From the NCBI GenBank assembly GCA_027943335.1, contig BSBK01007034.1:124001-188000 (forward strand): a DNA stretch of 64,000 nucleotides, given 5' to 3'. The position numbers and the translations under genes were made by a program. Shown one piece after another: positions 26,987 through 38,412 of this stretch. The notes below the pieces were generated by a model. The model worked only from the letters and a program-made list of their open reading frames with translations, searched no databases and was not told the origin of the DNA. This DNA comes from Chamaecyparis obtusa (Eukaryota > Streptophyta > Pinopsida > Cupressales > Cupressaceae). Position 1 is the first letter of the stretch; each line of letters opens with the position of its first letter.

Positions 26987-27274
26987 GGTAGTGTTTTATG
27001 TTAGACGATTAATAAGATCATCCTTTGTGGCCTATACAAAATCTAATGGAGGAGGTGAAGGATTTCGGGGTGGTGGTGATTGTTCATGAGCAATATTTTA
27101 TGGTTTTTGTGGTTGTGGAGCAGTGCCTTGAGAGTTTTGTGGTTATGGAGCAACATCATGAGGGTTTTGTGAATGTGCTTGTGCAATATCTGTGGGGTTT
27201 TCTTGTGTTGGTTGTGTAGGAGGAGTAATTTGTTGTCCCTTTCATTTTTGAGGATTTTTTGTAGAATCTAACAT

Positions 27275-27799
27275 CAAATTAATAAAAGAAAACTTAAATC
27301 AATTTAAAAACCCCACTTTAATCAAAATGCAAAACAAAAACAATGAAAAAAATTAAAACTTACCTCTTCAATGTGGTGGCATGGTCAAAAATTGATATAA
27401 ATGTCAAAAAAATGTTTTGAAAAGAAAAAAATGCTCGGGTTCTGAGGTAATTTGGGTTTTTTTTGCTACTATTGGATGTTTTTGGGTGTTAAAAATGGCC
27501 CAAATCCATGGCTTACAAAAACATATAATTTTTTTCATAACGCGTACGAGTTATGAGAAACTTTTTGTTTCTCACAACCAGCACAAGTTATGAGAAACTT
27601 TTTGTTTCTCATAACCCACATGGGTTATCAGAAACTTTAACCATTTTTTAATGGTTCTTTCAAGGCTTGATAACACTAAGACAAGAGTGATTTTAAATTT
27701 TTCAAAATCCAAGCGGGTTATGAAAAATTTCATTTTTTGGGGTATGTGGCCACTTAATTGACAAACATCTTGTTGCACCCACCAATTGGTTTAGGCAAT
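27275..27799. other. 5' flank of the minus-strand gene and probable transposon end
   Basis: No reading frame is convincing. The stretch between the minus-strand ATG (27274) and the palindrome cluster (27550-27640) is AT-rich, as expected of a promoter region. Gypsy pol sequence begins at about 27800, so a transposon boundary probably lies between 27740 and 27800. I could not define terminal inverted repeats. Confidence 0.4.
27550..27640. repeat. Cluster of GTTATGAGAAAC palindromes
   Basis: GTTATGAGAAAC, five T, GTTTCTCATAAC at 27587-27615 is a perfect 12-bp inverted repeat. A nearly identical unit lies at 27550-27578 and diverged ones at about 27622-27642 and 27716-27740. Arrays of such palindromes near an end are typical of transposase-binding subterminal regions. 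Confidence 0.7.
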
Positions 27800-29525
27800 T
27801 TTTTTCATGGTATCAAATCAATATATATTTTAACTTGGTAGTGTGATTGTACTCTAGTTGGTAACTCAAATACATTCTGATATTTTGTCAAAATTTGGTA
27901 TGTTGATCTTTGTTGTTTTTTTGTATTGGTCACTATGACATGTGAGTTACACACAATCATTCTATATTCCTCATAACGAATCATAAGTAATAAAAATGTT
28001 CTAGTTTGGGAAATCAATCATTTACATTGCTTTGCACTAATTAAAGATGTAGAGTGTGCAAGACATACCTTTGGTATCCGATACTTCTATTCACCAATTT
28101 TTATTATCACAATGCATGGTCTAGATTCATATACACCATGAAATTTAAATATGTATGGTTGGGCCCCAAAATAATAGCACAAACATATAGAGAAACTACA
28201 TAAAAAATTACCATGTCTTTAAATGGCTTGATGGAATATGGAAGGCGAAATTGCTTTTTCACTTGAATATCTTCTCCTTAGATCACCCATCTCATAGAGT
28301 AGGGTTATGGGTGTGTTGTTATCTTCAAATTCAATATTTTCATGGTCTCGGTAGAAATTAAATTCTTTTGGATACCATTACCAAAAATAAAGTGCAGATG
28401 CTTTCCTCCAACACACATCTGTAAATGGAATACCCCTCCTTATCCTTACAGTGTAATATTTTTATAGTGGAAACTATGGCATATGGGTCTGCCTTAATAA
28501 CTTGTTCATTGTATTTTTGTTAGCAAGAATCATTTATTTTAGGCTTGACTTATTCTTCATGTGTTTTCATCATTTGATTTTTATAGTTCTACAATCTTTA
28601 GTGTTATAAGAGGCACTTTTATGAACTTCACACCACATACTTGTGTCTTATTTTTATTTCTTTGCATGCCATACCTTCTTTTTTGGTGAATCAAAAAATG
28701 ACTATTCGGTTATTTATTTCCCTATAGGTTTATTACTTTCACCTTTTAATTTTTTGTTCATGAAGTAACCCCTCCTTCCTTTTTGCTTGCATTTTTCATC
28801 GATTTTTGAAGCATACTTGAAAGCACTAGATAATGTTTTTATATTAAAAAATTCCATCTTAGTTTGAATATACCTCTGAAGTCCACTCAAATATTTCAAA
28901 ACTTGATGTTTCTCCAAGTCTTTGATGCCAAGTTTTGTCAAGAGTGTAAGAAATGTGTTGGTATACTCCTGTATTGATTGGTGTTTCTTCTACCGTAGCA
29001 ATTTTCATTGCATATATTTGTGTTCATAGGTATATGCAAGGAAGAACTCCTCTTTTCTATGCTCCACAAATTCTCCCCATGTATTTTTTTCATAAAATAA
29101 ACTATAAAAAATTATTGTCCATCTTAGGCTTCCTTGGATGTCAATTTAACTTCTCATGCTAGTTTCACATGATTCTTAGCTTTGAGGAGGAAAAAGGTGA
29201 TTTTTTTCTACATTTGACAAATTATTAACATAAAAGTGGGGTGTCTGCCAAATGTTGAATTTGTGGTGTTCGTTTGTGAACCTCAATTTTCAAGTATTTG
29301 AGAAATTTGGTCCATCATTTCTTCATTTTGTTTGTTTAACACTTCTTTCATCATTATTTTGAATGGCTTTTCTAATCCATCATTCTATTGTCTCACCATT
29401 TATAATTGTGTGCATCTCAAAGGAAGGTAATATGAACCTGATCCCTTATTTTCCACCCAATAATTTGGTAAGTCAATCGCATGTGATGAGACATATAGGA
29501 CCAAACAAGCTCTAATACCATTGAT
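27800..29525 (-). mobile_element. Ty3/gypsy fragment, minus orientation
   Basis: On the minus strand a degenerate PBS (TGGTATTAGAGC) lies near 29500-29512. It is followed by gag remnants, best at 28941-28714 (TKLGIKDLEKHQVLKYLSGL, then FKYASKIDEK). The segment linking protease and RT lies at 28017-27805 (TKYQNVFELPTRVQSHYQVK, then IDLIP). Many stops are present. The element is cut near 27800, just before RT would begin, at the probable end of the neighbouring DNA transposon. Protease motifs were not found in between. Confidence 0.7.
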
Positions 29526-31131
29526 CTGAATTATGGATTCAAAATACATTACTTGGTGTATGACTTTTGGTATTACAAATTCATTTCAAGAACAAGTTCA
29601 AAAACAATGTATGCAAACCCAAAAGTAGTTTATTTTATTTTAAAATTAGTTTATGCAACTTTCAAGGTATTCTAAGGGTCATGAAAGCCCCTTGGAATTC
29701 AAAGTGAATAGATTGGGTAAGATTTATTACAATAAAAAACTAAAAATATCAAAATACTATACATATTTTTAGTCCAACTTCAAAGAGCCTTAAATTTTCA
29801 CTTAGTAGCTCAAAATCAAGAACCACTTACACCATTAGAAAGATCTCCAAGAGCTCTAGTTTCAATCCCTTAACACAATGCCTTAAAAAAATTGAGTTAA
29901 GGAACCATTGTAAGTTTCAAACCCAAATTCTTCTCTCAAGACCTCTAAAATTGTGATTTACTAGAACCTAGAAAATATCAAAAGAATTATATTTTTAATA
30001 TTTTCCACTATCACTTGTGCCAACTCCAACTAAGGTCTCCTAGATCATTTTATGATAATATATTATACACTTAACTTATTGATTGCATTCAGATTTGAAA
30101 AATAAATTGATAACCTCTAATTATCATGTAAATAGTATTATAGGTCTAGTTAGGTTAAAGCTTGGGTGACATTGAAGGTAAAACATAAATTATTTGAATA
30201 TTTGAATATTTTGGAGGTTTTACCCTTGGAGTGACTTATTTTTTTATCATTGAAGTGATGAGTTAGATCCTTCTCCATTTATATTAATATATTAGGATTC
30301 AAAATTATTATGTCAAAATTCCTCTTGTATATAATGGAAAGCGTCTAAAAGTTTACAAGTTATATTTAAACATGTTGATATAGGAACATACAGGGTGTAA
30401 GGGTTACTATTATGAGTTAGTTTGCATTTGTGCATGCACAAACTTGAAAACTAACCAAAAGGAGCACAATAGAAAAATATAATGAGTGCTGAAATAATCA
30501 CCTCAATATCAAGTACCCTTTGGGAGATATTAATGTTTCAAAGTTCAAAACTGTATAAAATATAGTCAAATCAAATTTTGGATCTTCAAAGCATCAAATG
30601 ACACCTCAATGAATGTATAATCAAATGATGCTATAGGGTAAAAAAGGTGTAAATGAATTCGAGGTCTTTGGTTTTACAAAACATGGGCTTGGTTAGGTTT
30701 TCAAATCAAAAGTCATGGCTTCCAAAAGCTCCACTCCTTTAAGAGAGAAAAAAATTTAAAAATACTTTAGTGGGACCCAAACTTCATTTTTGATATGTTT
30801 TAGCCATATTCCAAGGTAGGAAAGAAGGAGAGAAAAGTGGTCAGACACAGGAATATGGATTACACTTTCTAGAATATTCTAGGGTGGTTAAAAATTCCAA
30901 ACAAAGAAGGAAAATAGAGGGTAATAGAAGACACTTCCAATACTGTATATTGTGGCTCTAGCTTGCAAATTATTGTAATGATAAAGCCCATGTGACTATA
31001 GCATGTTATTTCTTGAATGATGTTTTAATTTATTGGGATAATAGAAAGCAAGTGTTACTTTCTTATATTTTCTATTTGCTTATATATTATTGTTGGGTAT
31101 TTGTGTTTGTAAGGGAAGTGTCCCCTCATCA
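29526..31131. other. Non-coding stretch, probably remains of two LTRs
   Basis: No gene is visible. The left end adjoins the PBS of the minus-strand gypsy fragment and the right end adjoins the PBS of the plus-strand one. LTR sequence of both is therefore expected here. A possible plus-strand LTR runs from about 30370 (tgttgatataggaac) to ATCA at 31130, but no second copy exists to prove it. Confidence 0.4.
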
Positions 31132-34055
31132 AGTGGTATCAAAGAAAAAGAACTTAAGTGTGTAAAGAGATCATCAAAAGTGTAGTAGTTTGCATTGTAT
31201 TTTGGTGGAGGGTCTATGAGAAAAGAAAGAAAAAAATTCCTCCATGAAAGAACGAGGGTGGAATAAATGTTGTTGTGATAGAAGATATCTCCAAAGGAAA
31301 TTTAGGCACTACAAGAGGAGCTACATAGAGGAGTTGATATTAGAGAAAGAGATGAAAGTAGGGATGAATCTAAAGATGGAAATTTTAAAGAAGAACAAAA
31401 GATCTTAATAAGGATGGATTTTTTAAAGCCATTTCCAAGATTGGAAAAGGACAAAAGATTGTTGTTTTCACATTTTTTGGAAATTTTAATCCGAAAGAGT
31501 TGATCAATTGGATCAATGATATGGAAGAGAGTTTTGAACATGAAGGAGTAAAATAATATCTCAAGAGGATCAACTTTGCAAATTTGATTAAGATAAAAGG
31601 TCAAACCAATTTTTGGTGGAAAGAAGTTCACTTAGAAAGAAATAGAATAGGAAAAAGAAAATAATGAGATGAGATTGAACTATTGACTATGAGCTTGTTT
31701 TTCTCAAGAAGATATGCAAGAAACTATGCCAAAGAGTATATAGAATATTTTATTAAGTCTTGATCAAAACTAAATAGTTTGAGGCCAACACATAGAACGT
31801 TTGCTATTACATAAATGGGTTTAGGAAAAGTATTCAAGAATAATTGAATCTATAAATAATAGGGTATGTGCAGGATCATGGTATGCCAAAAAGTGGTGAT
31901 GTGAAAAAAAAGTCTTGATTGATAGACTCTTTGAAAAACAACTATAACTTTCAAAGAATATAACATTTTTGAAATCTGAAATATACATCACATTCTATGC
32001 TTCACCTAATACAATAATAATAATAAAATATTTCAATTTGATGAAGTTTAGACTAAGTTAAGGTGGTCAGACACGAGATTTTTTATATTCACAAAAAACT
32101 GTAGCAGAAAAATCATAATTAATTATCTACTTGGAAAAAAAATACAAAAAATATACATCACATTCGGACATGAGTCTACAAAAAATACAAAAAATATACA
32201 TCACATCCGAACATGAGTCTACTACTATTATCTGAAATCTTATAAAAAAATATTATAATTATCTTTTGTTTGATGTGGTTAGACATACACCTACTTGTTA
32301 TCTTTCTAGTCCTGATTGATAGACTTATTGAAAAATAGCTCTAACTGTCAAACTGTATAACATTTTTGAAATCTAAAACATGTGTCACATTCTATGCTCC
32401 TCATACTACAAGAAAAATAAAATAAAAATTCAATTTGATAAAGTTTAGACTAAGTTAACGTGGCCAGACACGAGAGTTTTTTTATTCTGAAAAAGTTGTA
32501 GAAAAAAATCATAATTAATTATTTACTTGGAAAAAAATTACAAAAAAAATGTGTCACATCCGAACATGAGTCTACTACTTATATCTAGAATCTTGTAAAA
32601 ACAAATTATCATTTGATTGTGTTTAAGGTGGTCAGACATACACCTACTTTTTATTTTTTTCCTAAAATTTTTGTACTACTAAATTGAAATTTGAATTTTT
32701 CAACATATAGAATAATTGTTTTTCAAAAAAGGCCTAGTATCTTAGAAACTAAATTCAATTTTCTATAGATTCTCTTCTTACATATTTTTGATACAGTATT
32801 TATAACTTGTTCAAATTTGTATGCCCACTTGCCTAAACCCGATTTACTGAATTTTCATTGCCACAAACTACATAAGGGCCTAGTTTGGCATACCATGATC
32901 GGCCTGCACATACCCAATGTCTAAAAGTAAAGATGCATATCAATTTTGTTTGAAGGTAGAAGATAAGATGAACACAAGATTTTAGAGCATGCAAAATGAA
33001 AGAAGTCATGGTGGAAATTATGGTAGATGATTTTATGGGGGCCAAAACAAAGACCAGAAGAAGAATAAAAAATTTGGTAGTAGTCAAAATAAGAAGGAAA
33101 ACAACACCTACCATCCTTGTGATTAAAATAATAGAGGTCTAAAAGGATAATAAATATTTGGGAAAAGATCTAAAAGAGGAGGGTTTCATGGAACTTGGAT
33201 CTAGTATGAAGGACATAGAGCATATGAATATCCCCAACATTAAGGGAGGAAAAATAGGAGAATTGAGGGTAATGCACGAGTTGCACGTGTAGATGAGGAT
33301 GTTGATTCTTTACACTTTGAAGATGAAAAAATAGGAGAGGTTCTTGTTACAAGAAGAGCCACATTGAATGAAGAGAAAAAGCTAGCTTAGAGAAAGAATT
33401 TGTTTCACACAAGATATAAGTGTGAAGGTAAAGTTTTCAATGTAATTATTGATGGAGGTAGTATTGATAATCTTGTTTGAGAAAAAATGGTTAGTAAGTT
33501 GTAGTTAGAGAGAAGAAGACATCTGAAACCATACTAGATTTATTGGTTGTAGAAGGACCATAAATCTTTGGTTAATGAACATTCTCTAGTAAACTTCAAG
33601 CTAGAAAATTATCATGATGAAGTATTGTGTGATATTATGCGTATGGATGTTTGTCATATATTTTTAGGGAAACAGTGGAAGTTTGATTGGCGTGCAATAC
33701 ATGATGGACATGCCAACACCTATTCCTTGACAAATGATGTAGTTCACAATAAATTGAATCTCATGAAGGAGGTGGAGGAAATGGTATGTAGTAATGCCAG
33801 AATATGTTTAGTTGACGGAATAAACTTTTTGGAGGGTATGAAGCACGAACATATATGTTATGCTTTGATTCATAGAGTTGATATAGAAGATGAAAAAGGA
33901 TACCTATATAGGTTTCAAATTCGCTGAATGGGTTTCATGACAATGTGTTTGATAATGTGCCTAAGATTTTTCCTCTAGTGAGAAGTATTAGTCATGAGAT
34001 GGACTTGGTTCCATAAGGAATCTCATAGAATCACTCTAGTAGAGAATAAAGAGTT
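31132..34055 (+). mobile_element. Ty3/gypsy gag-protease fragment, plus orientation
   Basis: A PBS-like TGGTATCAAAG at about 31133 is followed by gag (ELINWINDMEESFEHEGVK, then FWWKEVHLERNRIGKRK, about 31440-31665). Gag resumes after an insertion (LKVEDKMNTRF near 32955). Protease shows VIIDGGSIDNLV near 33445. The downstream CDIMRMDVCHIFLGKQWKFD block runs at about 33625-33690. The last recognisable piece, LVRSISHEMDLVP near 33970, is the link to RT. RT itself is absent. Multiple stops and frameshifts are present. Confidence 0.8.
31862..32915. mobile_element. TIR element with internal tandem duplication
   Basis: The ends are inverted copies of about 30 bp: 31862-31890 (gggtatgtgcagg..) and the reverse complement of 32885-32915. 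It interrupts gypsy gag, which continues on both sides. The interior has no reading frame. It contains a direct duplication of about 400 bp (from 'attgatagact' at about 31916 and 32316), each copy carrying 'ggtggtcagacatacaccta'. Bases AAT flank both ends (31858-31860 and 32916-32918), but the first one is offset by one base, so the duplication length is uncertain. It is a non-autonomous DNA element of unknown superfamily. Confidence 0.7.
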
Positions 34056-34207
34056 GATTAAAATGTTTTAAGTTTTTAACATTTTAAGCAAAACTACTTT
34101 TTGGTTGATGAAATTATTATTGAGTTATTATTCATATGAACCAATTAGGATTCAAACTTATGACTTTCCATTTGTTATTTCTCTACCAACTAAGCTATTA
34201 GCCCCTC
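34056..34207 (-). mobile_element. tRNA-derived SINE
   Basis: On the minus strand the head reads GGGGCTAATAGCTTAGTTGG, then TAGAG. It contains a perfect box A (TAGCTTAGTTGG, within 34181-34205) and, about 35 bases on, a box B (AGTTTGAATCC, 34148-34158). This internal RNA polymerase III promoter layout marks a tRNA-like head. The tail runs to an AT-rich end near 34056. No full cloverleaf is evident, so a working tRNA gene is unlikely. Confidence 0.65.
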
Positions 34208-34744
34208 TTTGGTCAAATCACATTGATGCGGGAGTGACTTATTTCTAACATCCTCCTAAACTGCATTATAAAAGCTTTGGGCTCCTAACCTAATTATGAA
34301 AGATAGCAAGATTGAATACCTCTCATCCATCAATAGAAGCTCTCCATGATTTCTAAAACCTTTCTACATCATTACTAATTTTCAAAAAGCAAACATGACC
34401 TAAATATCGGTTTCATATTTACTAAAATAACATGAAAGAGACTTTGTAGTTAGAAGTGGGACAGTTGAATTTTGAATTAATAACAACAGACATGAAGATA
34501 AACATGCTTACAAATCTCATGGCCGATTTCACTTGACAGATATATAACAAAATGGGACGTTTCATAGATGCAATGACCAATAAACATGCGGTGCAGGCGT
34601 AAATTAAATTTAAGCCAATGGCTTTTTAATGTCACCGCAGGAATTGGGTGTCTGATGTAATACACAATTTAACGAAAAATTGGATCTGGGCAGATGCTTC
34701 TTTGAATGCTAAAATTTAATGGAGATGTAAAAGTTGATCAATGA
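34208..34744. other. Intergenic sequence, possible gene upstream region
   Basis: No gene or repeat is visible. The last 200 bp are less AT-rich than the surroundings, include several CG dinucleotides and lead into a TATA box at 34749. Confidence 0.4.
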
Positions 34745-35144
34745 AAGCTATATAAACTCACGTTCGTAAATTTGCAGAGAATGTGTGCAGAGAAAAGAAC
34801 GCCGACTTCGCTTTGATGTACGACGGTATGTACCTTTTCATGATACTGTTAGAACTGATTTTTATTATAAACTTTGTTTTATAGGAATTATTATTTAGTC
34901 AAAATATAATAATCTTCCTGTCACCTTATCTTCTTTTAGATCTCTGCTTTGCAAAAATTGCAGCTTCAGCTTCTTGAAAATGATCTACTGGTATGGAGAT
35001 TTATTACTTGTATATGGTGTGAAGTTTTAGTTTATAATGGAAGGATACGGAAGTTTATTTTTGACTGTTGGATTTTCTTTTATATTTAAGAATCTTTTGT
35101 TTTCGTTATTGTAGGGATCTGATATTTGTGGATATAATTTTCTG
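34745..35144 (+). pseudogene. Candidate first exons of a low-copy gene
   Basis: A TATA box (TATATAAAC, 34749-34757) lies 32 bp before an ATG at 34781. Three short segments with canonical splice borders follow: 34781-34825 before GTATGT, 34940-34990 between TTTTAG and GTATGG, and 35115-35144 between TTGTAG and GTAAAA. Their lengths (45, 51 and 30) are all multiples of three and they join in one phase. The second encodes ISALQKLQLQLLENDLL, which could form a short helix. One TGA interrupts exon 1, so either the gene is dead, translation starts later, or the transcript is non-coding. Later exons were not found. I do not recognise the product. Confidence 0.35.
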
Positions 35145-35504
35145 GTAAAACGAATAGGATCTATGATTAATCTGAAAGAGAAGATAGTAATTAATCAGTT
35201 TAGTTTAAATATCATAGATTGAACTTTAATTTGTTTTGATAATTTATATAAAATCACAATAATAAATGAGTTCTTTTGAAAAAAATAATGTAATTTTAAA
35301 TGATCCTATTAAAAAAATCAAAAATTAGAACGGGGTATTCAAATCTGACTCAATTAAATCAAAATTGAGTGTATTCAAGATCCAGAACCAAATAAAGTTT
35401 TATATCAATCTGTATATTAAATTTTCTCATGTGAATTGTGTAAAAATTGAATAGGAGGTTGACAGTCTTATTTGTGTTAGTTTCAAATTTTGTAGTTTTC
35501 ACAA

Positions 35505-35890
35505 AGATCTGCTATAATGGGAGTATGAGAGTGATTGATTTGGTCAAGCAATTTCTACTTTGTGGAGTTTACAGTGATAAAATCAATGCATTTATTCATA
35601 TTATGTTTGTGTGGCCAATTTTTTCATCGTGCTAGTATAGAGATCTTTCATCTCCATTATTGGTCGTGTCTGTTAGTATTGTATCCAGTTTCAAAAGGGA
35701 AGATCATTTATGGAAGGTTAGTAGACCAATAGCAGGGGTGAAAGATCCCAATACTAGCACGACAAAAAAACCTAATCACTGAACAATATAATATGAATGA
35801 GGACATTAATTTTATTACTATGATGAACTTGTTAAAGCACAAATTGCTTCTCCAAATCAATCACTCTCAATATAGTAGTTCATAGTACCA
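35505..35890. repeat. Long-armed inverted repeat (foldback/MITE-like hairpin)
   Basis: The left arm, about 35510-35668, and the right arm, about 35724-35885, are imperfect reverse complements of each other. Examples are 'gagagtgattgatttgg' against 'ccaaatcaatcactctc' and 'cgtgctagtat' against 'atactagcacg'. About 55 bp separate the arms. Transcripts would form a long hairpin. It has no reading frame. It lies downstream of the candidate exons at 34781-35144 and could be within an intron. Confidence 0.75.
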
Positions 35891-37639
35891 CTTCAAATTA
35901 TCTTTGCATTAAAAATATTTGACACTTTCTAAATTGCATATATAAATTATATCTTTCATTTTCTTTAGTTCAATATAAATTGCACCTTGTATAATCATTA
36001 TTAGAATTAAGTGGTGCTTATTTTATAAATTCTTATAAACTTAAGTTGTAATAATTTATTGTTAATGGTAAAAACATTTGATGTTATGGAGTTTAGGTAA
36101 AATAATAAATGTAATTTTATTAGTTTTTTAAATTGAGCATAAACATCATGGAAAGAAATTGTGATGCTTTCCAAAATTTGCAAATTGGTTGCGGCATTGT
36201 AATATGTGTATAAGTTAAGAGTCATTTATGGCATTTATGATAATTTTATGATATATTGTAAGATAATCTAGTGGGTTGAATAGCCTACCTAGAAAATGGC
36301 TCTCCATTTTGGAAAGATAAAGAGTTAGAATGAATCTTTATTACATGATATCTTTAATTGGGTGATTGAAATTTGCATATAACTCATCTTCAAATGTGTT
36401 ATTGAGACAAGTGTTAAATGGCTTACTTCAGAGTTCAAAATATTGTTGGTATTATTGTTGAAGCCATAACTCTATAAAGTAGAAGTTTGGGATAATTTTT
36501 TTTTAAAGGGGTAGAGAAAGTGGAGCAAGGTTATTCCATGAAAATTATATCATAATTCAATTATGGATAGGTAATGGTATAATCTTGTAAAATATTGTTC
36601 TTCATTGTAATACGTAATATAATTATAGATGTATGGCTTTATGCATGAGATGACAATTTTCTAGTGCAAGAAGATATTGCATATTGTGTTACAAGTTAAA
36701 GAACAAATTTTAAAGATGATTGTTGTCATTCATGTTGAAACTAGTGTTAAATTTCACTATTGTATTTGTACAAGAATCTCATGGTGTTTTGAGTGTGGTT
36801 TTTCACCTAAAATAAATTTTCCCATGTACATCCTCTATTATTCTTCTTTCTTGGTGGAATTATTTTCTCTCCCTTTTTTTCTCATTTTATTTTTGTCTAA
36901 AAAAGTATTCTATGTCCATCAAATTTTTTATATGTGTAAAGTATAAAACTCCTTTCATGTGGTTAATGGTGGAAATGAATCTCATAATCCAGAATTTTGA
37001 ATTTAAGTTTGGTTTTGAGCTCTAGATATTATGCTTCGTTATTTTTTCAATCTAACAAACTTGTGGGAATCTATAGAAAGGATGAGGTTATTCATTTTAA
37101 TTATTAATACATGAAAAAATAGTAATTGATATTGCTTTTCAAGAAATAATATTTTGTAATTGTAGAATAGACAATACTTATTAAAAAAGATTATTTATTA
37201 CTATACTTGAAAAAGTCTAGATCACATGTAATGTAAATCTATATATTTGTGATAAATCATCATTATCTTCTCATTAGATGTGTTGGTTATATTTTTAACT
37301 TTGATGCAATGATTATTTTAGATTAAAGATGTTTTAGTTACAACTATAAAAAATATTAGGTGTGTATCAACCATTATATGTTTCTTATTATATTCATTGA
37401 TAAATTAATTCTATGATGAGGGGGATGTCTTTCTTAGAATATGTATTTATTTTTATTTTTAAAGTGGAAAAACAAGGGTGTCAACTCTATACAAATAAAA
37501 CCCAAACATGCCACTTACAAATGGTCAAGAACATACCAATGACAAAAAAGACCATCGTAAGCCATTTAAAATACAGTAATAGAATAAATAGTAACCCACA
37601 TCAAGGGTGGGTATAAGTTTCACCCACAACTTGGGAAAG
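35891..37639. other. AT-rich intergenic or intronic sequence
   Basis: I see no coding frame, tandem repeat or element end here. Short open frames are scattered and have no family signature. Confidence 0.5.
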
Positions 37640-38290
37640 AGTTTGAGAAGAGGCTCAGAAAGATATTTTTCCTTTGTCGAAGAATGACAGTTCGAGTAAT
37701 ACTATCATCAGGAACCTCATCACTAGGAAAAGAAAGAGAAGAAAACCCCTTAGTAAGATTGTCAACACAAGGAAAAAAATCTTAATAAGACAACACATCA
37801 ACAACCAAAGGTAGGAGCGGAACAAGAGTAACAAATAAATAAGGGTCCATGGGCCCAAAGGGGGCCACACTAGTAGCAAGAGGTGGTGTAGGATCCATAG
37901 GGCCCAAGGATTCCATACTAAAAACAATAGATAAAACATCATCCTAAGAAGAATTATCATTAGCCTATGAAGAGTCATTAGGGTAAGAAATAAAAGCCAA
38001 GAAAATTAGGTGATCACCATTATTTTCCTTCCACCAAGTGGAAACACCCTTATGACATGAGAGAGAACAATATGTGGCAAAGTGACTATTAGAGAAGCAT
38101 TCAAGGCATTGAAAGGAGAGACCCTCAATATTCAACAATTGATTCCATGGCCTATCTCTAACCATGAGGAAAAAATACCTACGAAAAGGTATGGATATGT
38201 CAATATCAGTCATAATGCATAAAAAAGTAGTAAGACCCATGGAGGAAATTTTTGCTCATCTCCATGTTGTCCTTGATGCCAAAACCACTA
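37640..38290 (-). pseudogene. L1-type LINE ORF1 (DUF4283/CCHC) fragment
   Basis: On the minus strand the frame from about 38240 reads TDIDISIPFRRYF, then WNQLLNIEGLSFQCLECF, then a knuckle C-x2-C-x4-H-x4-C (CLECFSNSHFATYC, about 38080-38120), then STWWKENN. The order 'DIDxSxP, W.Q...YEG..F.C..C...GH....C' is typical of plant LINE ORF1-like nucleic-acid-binding proteins. A Ser/Pro-rich tail with stops runs to about 37640. No endonuclease or RT was found, so this is a truncated copy. Confidence 0.65.
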
Positions 38291-38412
38291 ATAGGTTAAG
38301 GATCATTCATGGTGACATTAGAGAATAATGATGGAAATCATAATTGATCATATGATTCATAGTTGAAAGGTGATCGTAGTACTATCATTTAGTTTAGCAT
38401 CATTGATCATAT

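Larger units (their letters stand above)
22848..27274 (-). pseudogene. Decayed multi-exon gene, probable transposon accessory gene
   Basis: I do not recognise the family. Read on the minus strand, an ATG at 27274 opens a Pro/Gln-rich N-terminus (ITPPTQPTQENPT). GT..AG-bounded exons follow at 26445-26370, 26114-25648, 24817-24720, 24625-24548 (GLSGAEMSQLDDITLLAINF), 24464-24366 (ending KRKSSQTPKQHK), 24244-24198 and 24099-24031. A tandemly repeated exon pair comes next. The last exon, 22928-22848, ends SKRLKFDDPT before a stop and looks like a nuclear localisation tail. Several exons are multiples of three, and phase 0 is kept across them. Stops are mostly TAA, TAG or TGA, consistent with C-to-T decay. 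Exon 3 is partly duplicated around an LTR fragment. It resembles the gene at 60083-61973. Confidence 0.6.

Noticed and set aside
26466..27089. Open frames up to 207 codons rich in Tyr, Ile, Val and Cys
   Set aside because: They follow the (TG)n/(TA)n microsatellite in three frames at once, which marks a repeat artefact.
34135..34207. Functional tRNA gene
   Set aside because: Boxes A and B are present, but a complete cloverleaf and acceptor stem are not evident, and an AT-rich tail follows; a SINE fits better.
37655..37978. Leu-rich minus-strand open frame resembling a membrane protein
   Set aside because: It overlaps the Ser/Pro-rich tail of the LINE ORF1 remnant in another frame and has no independent support.
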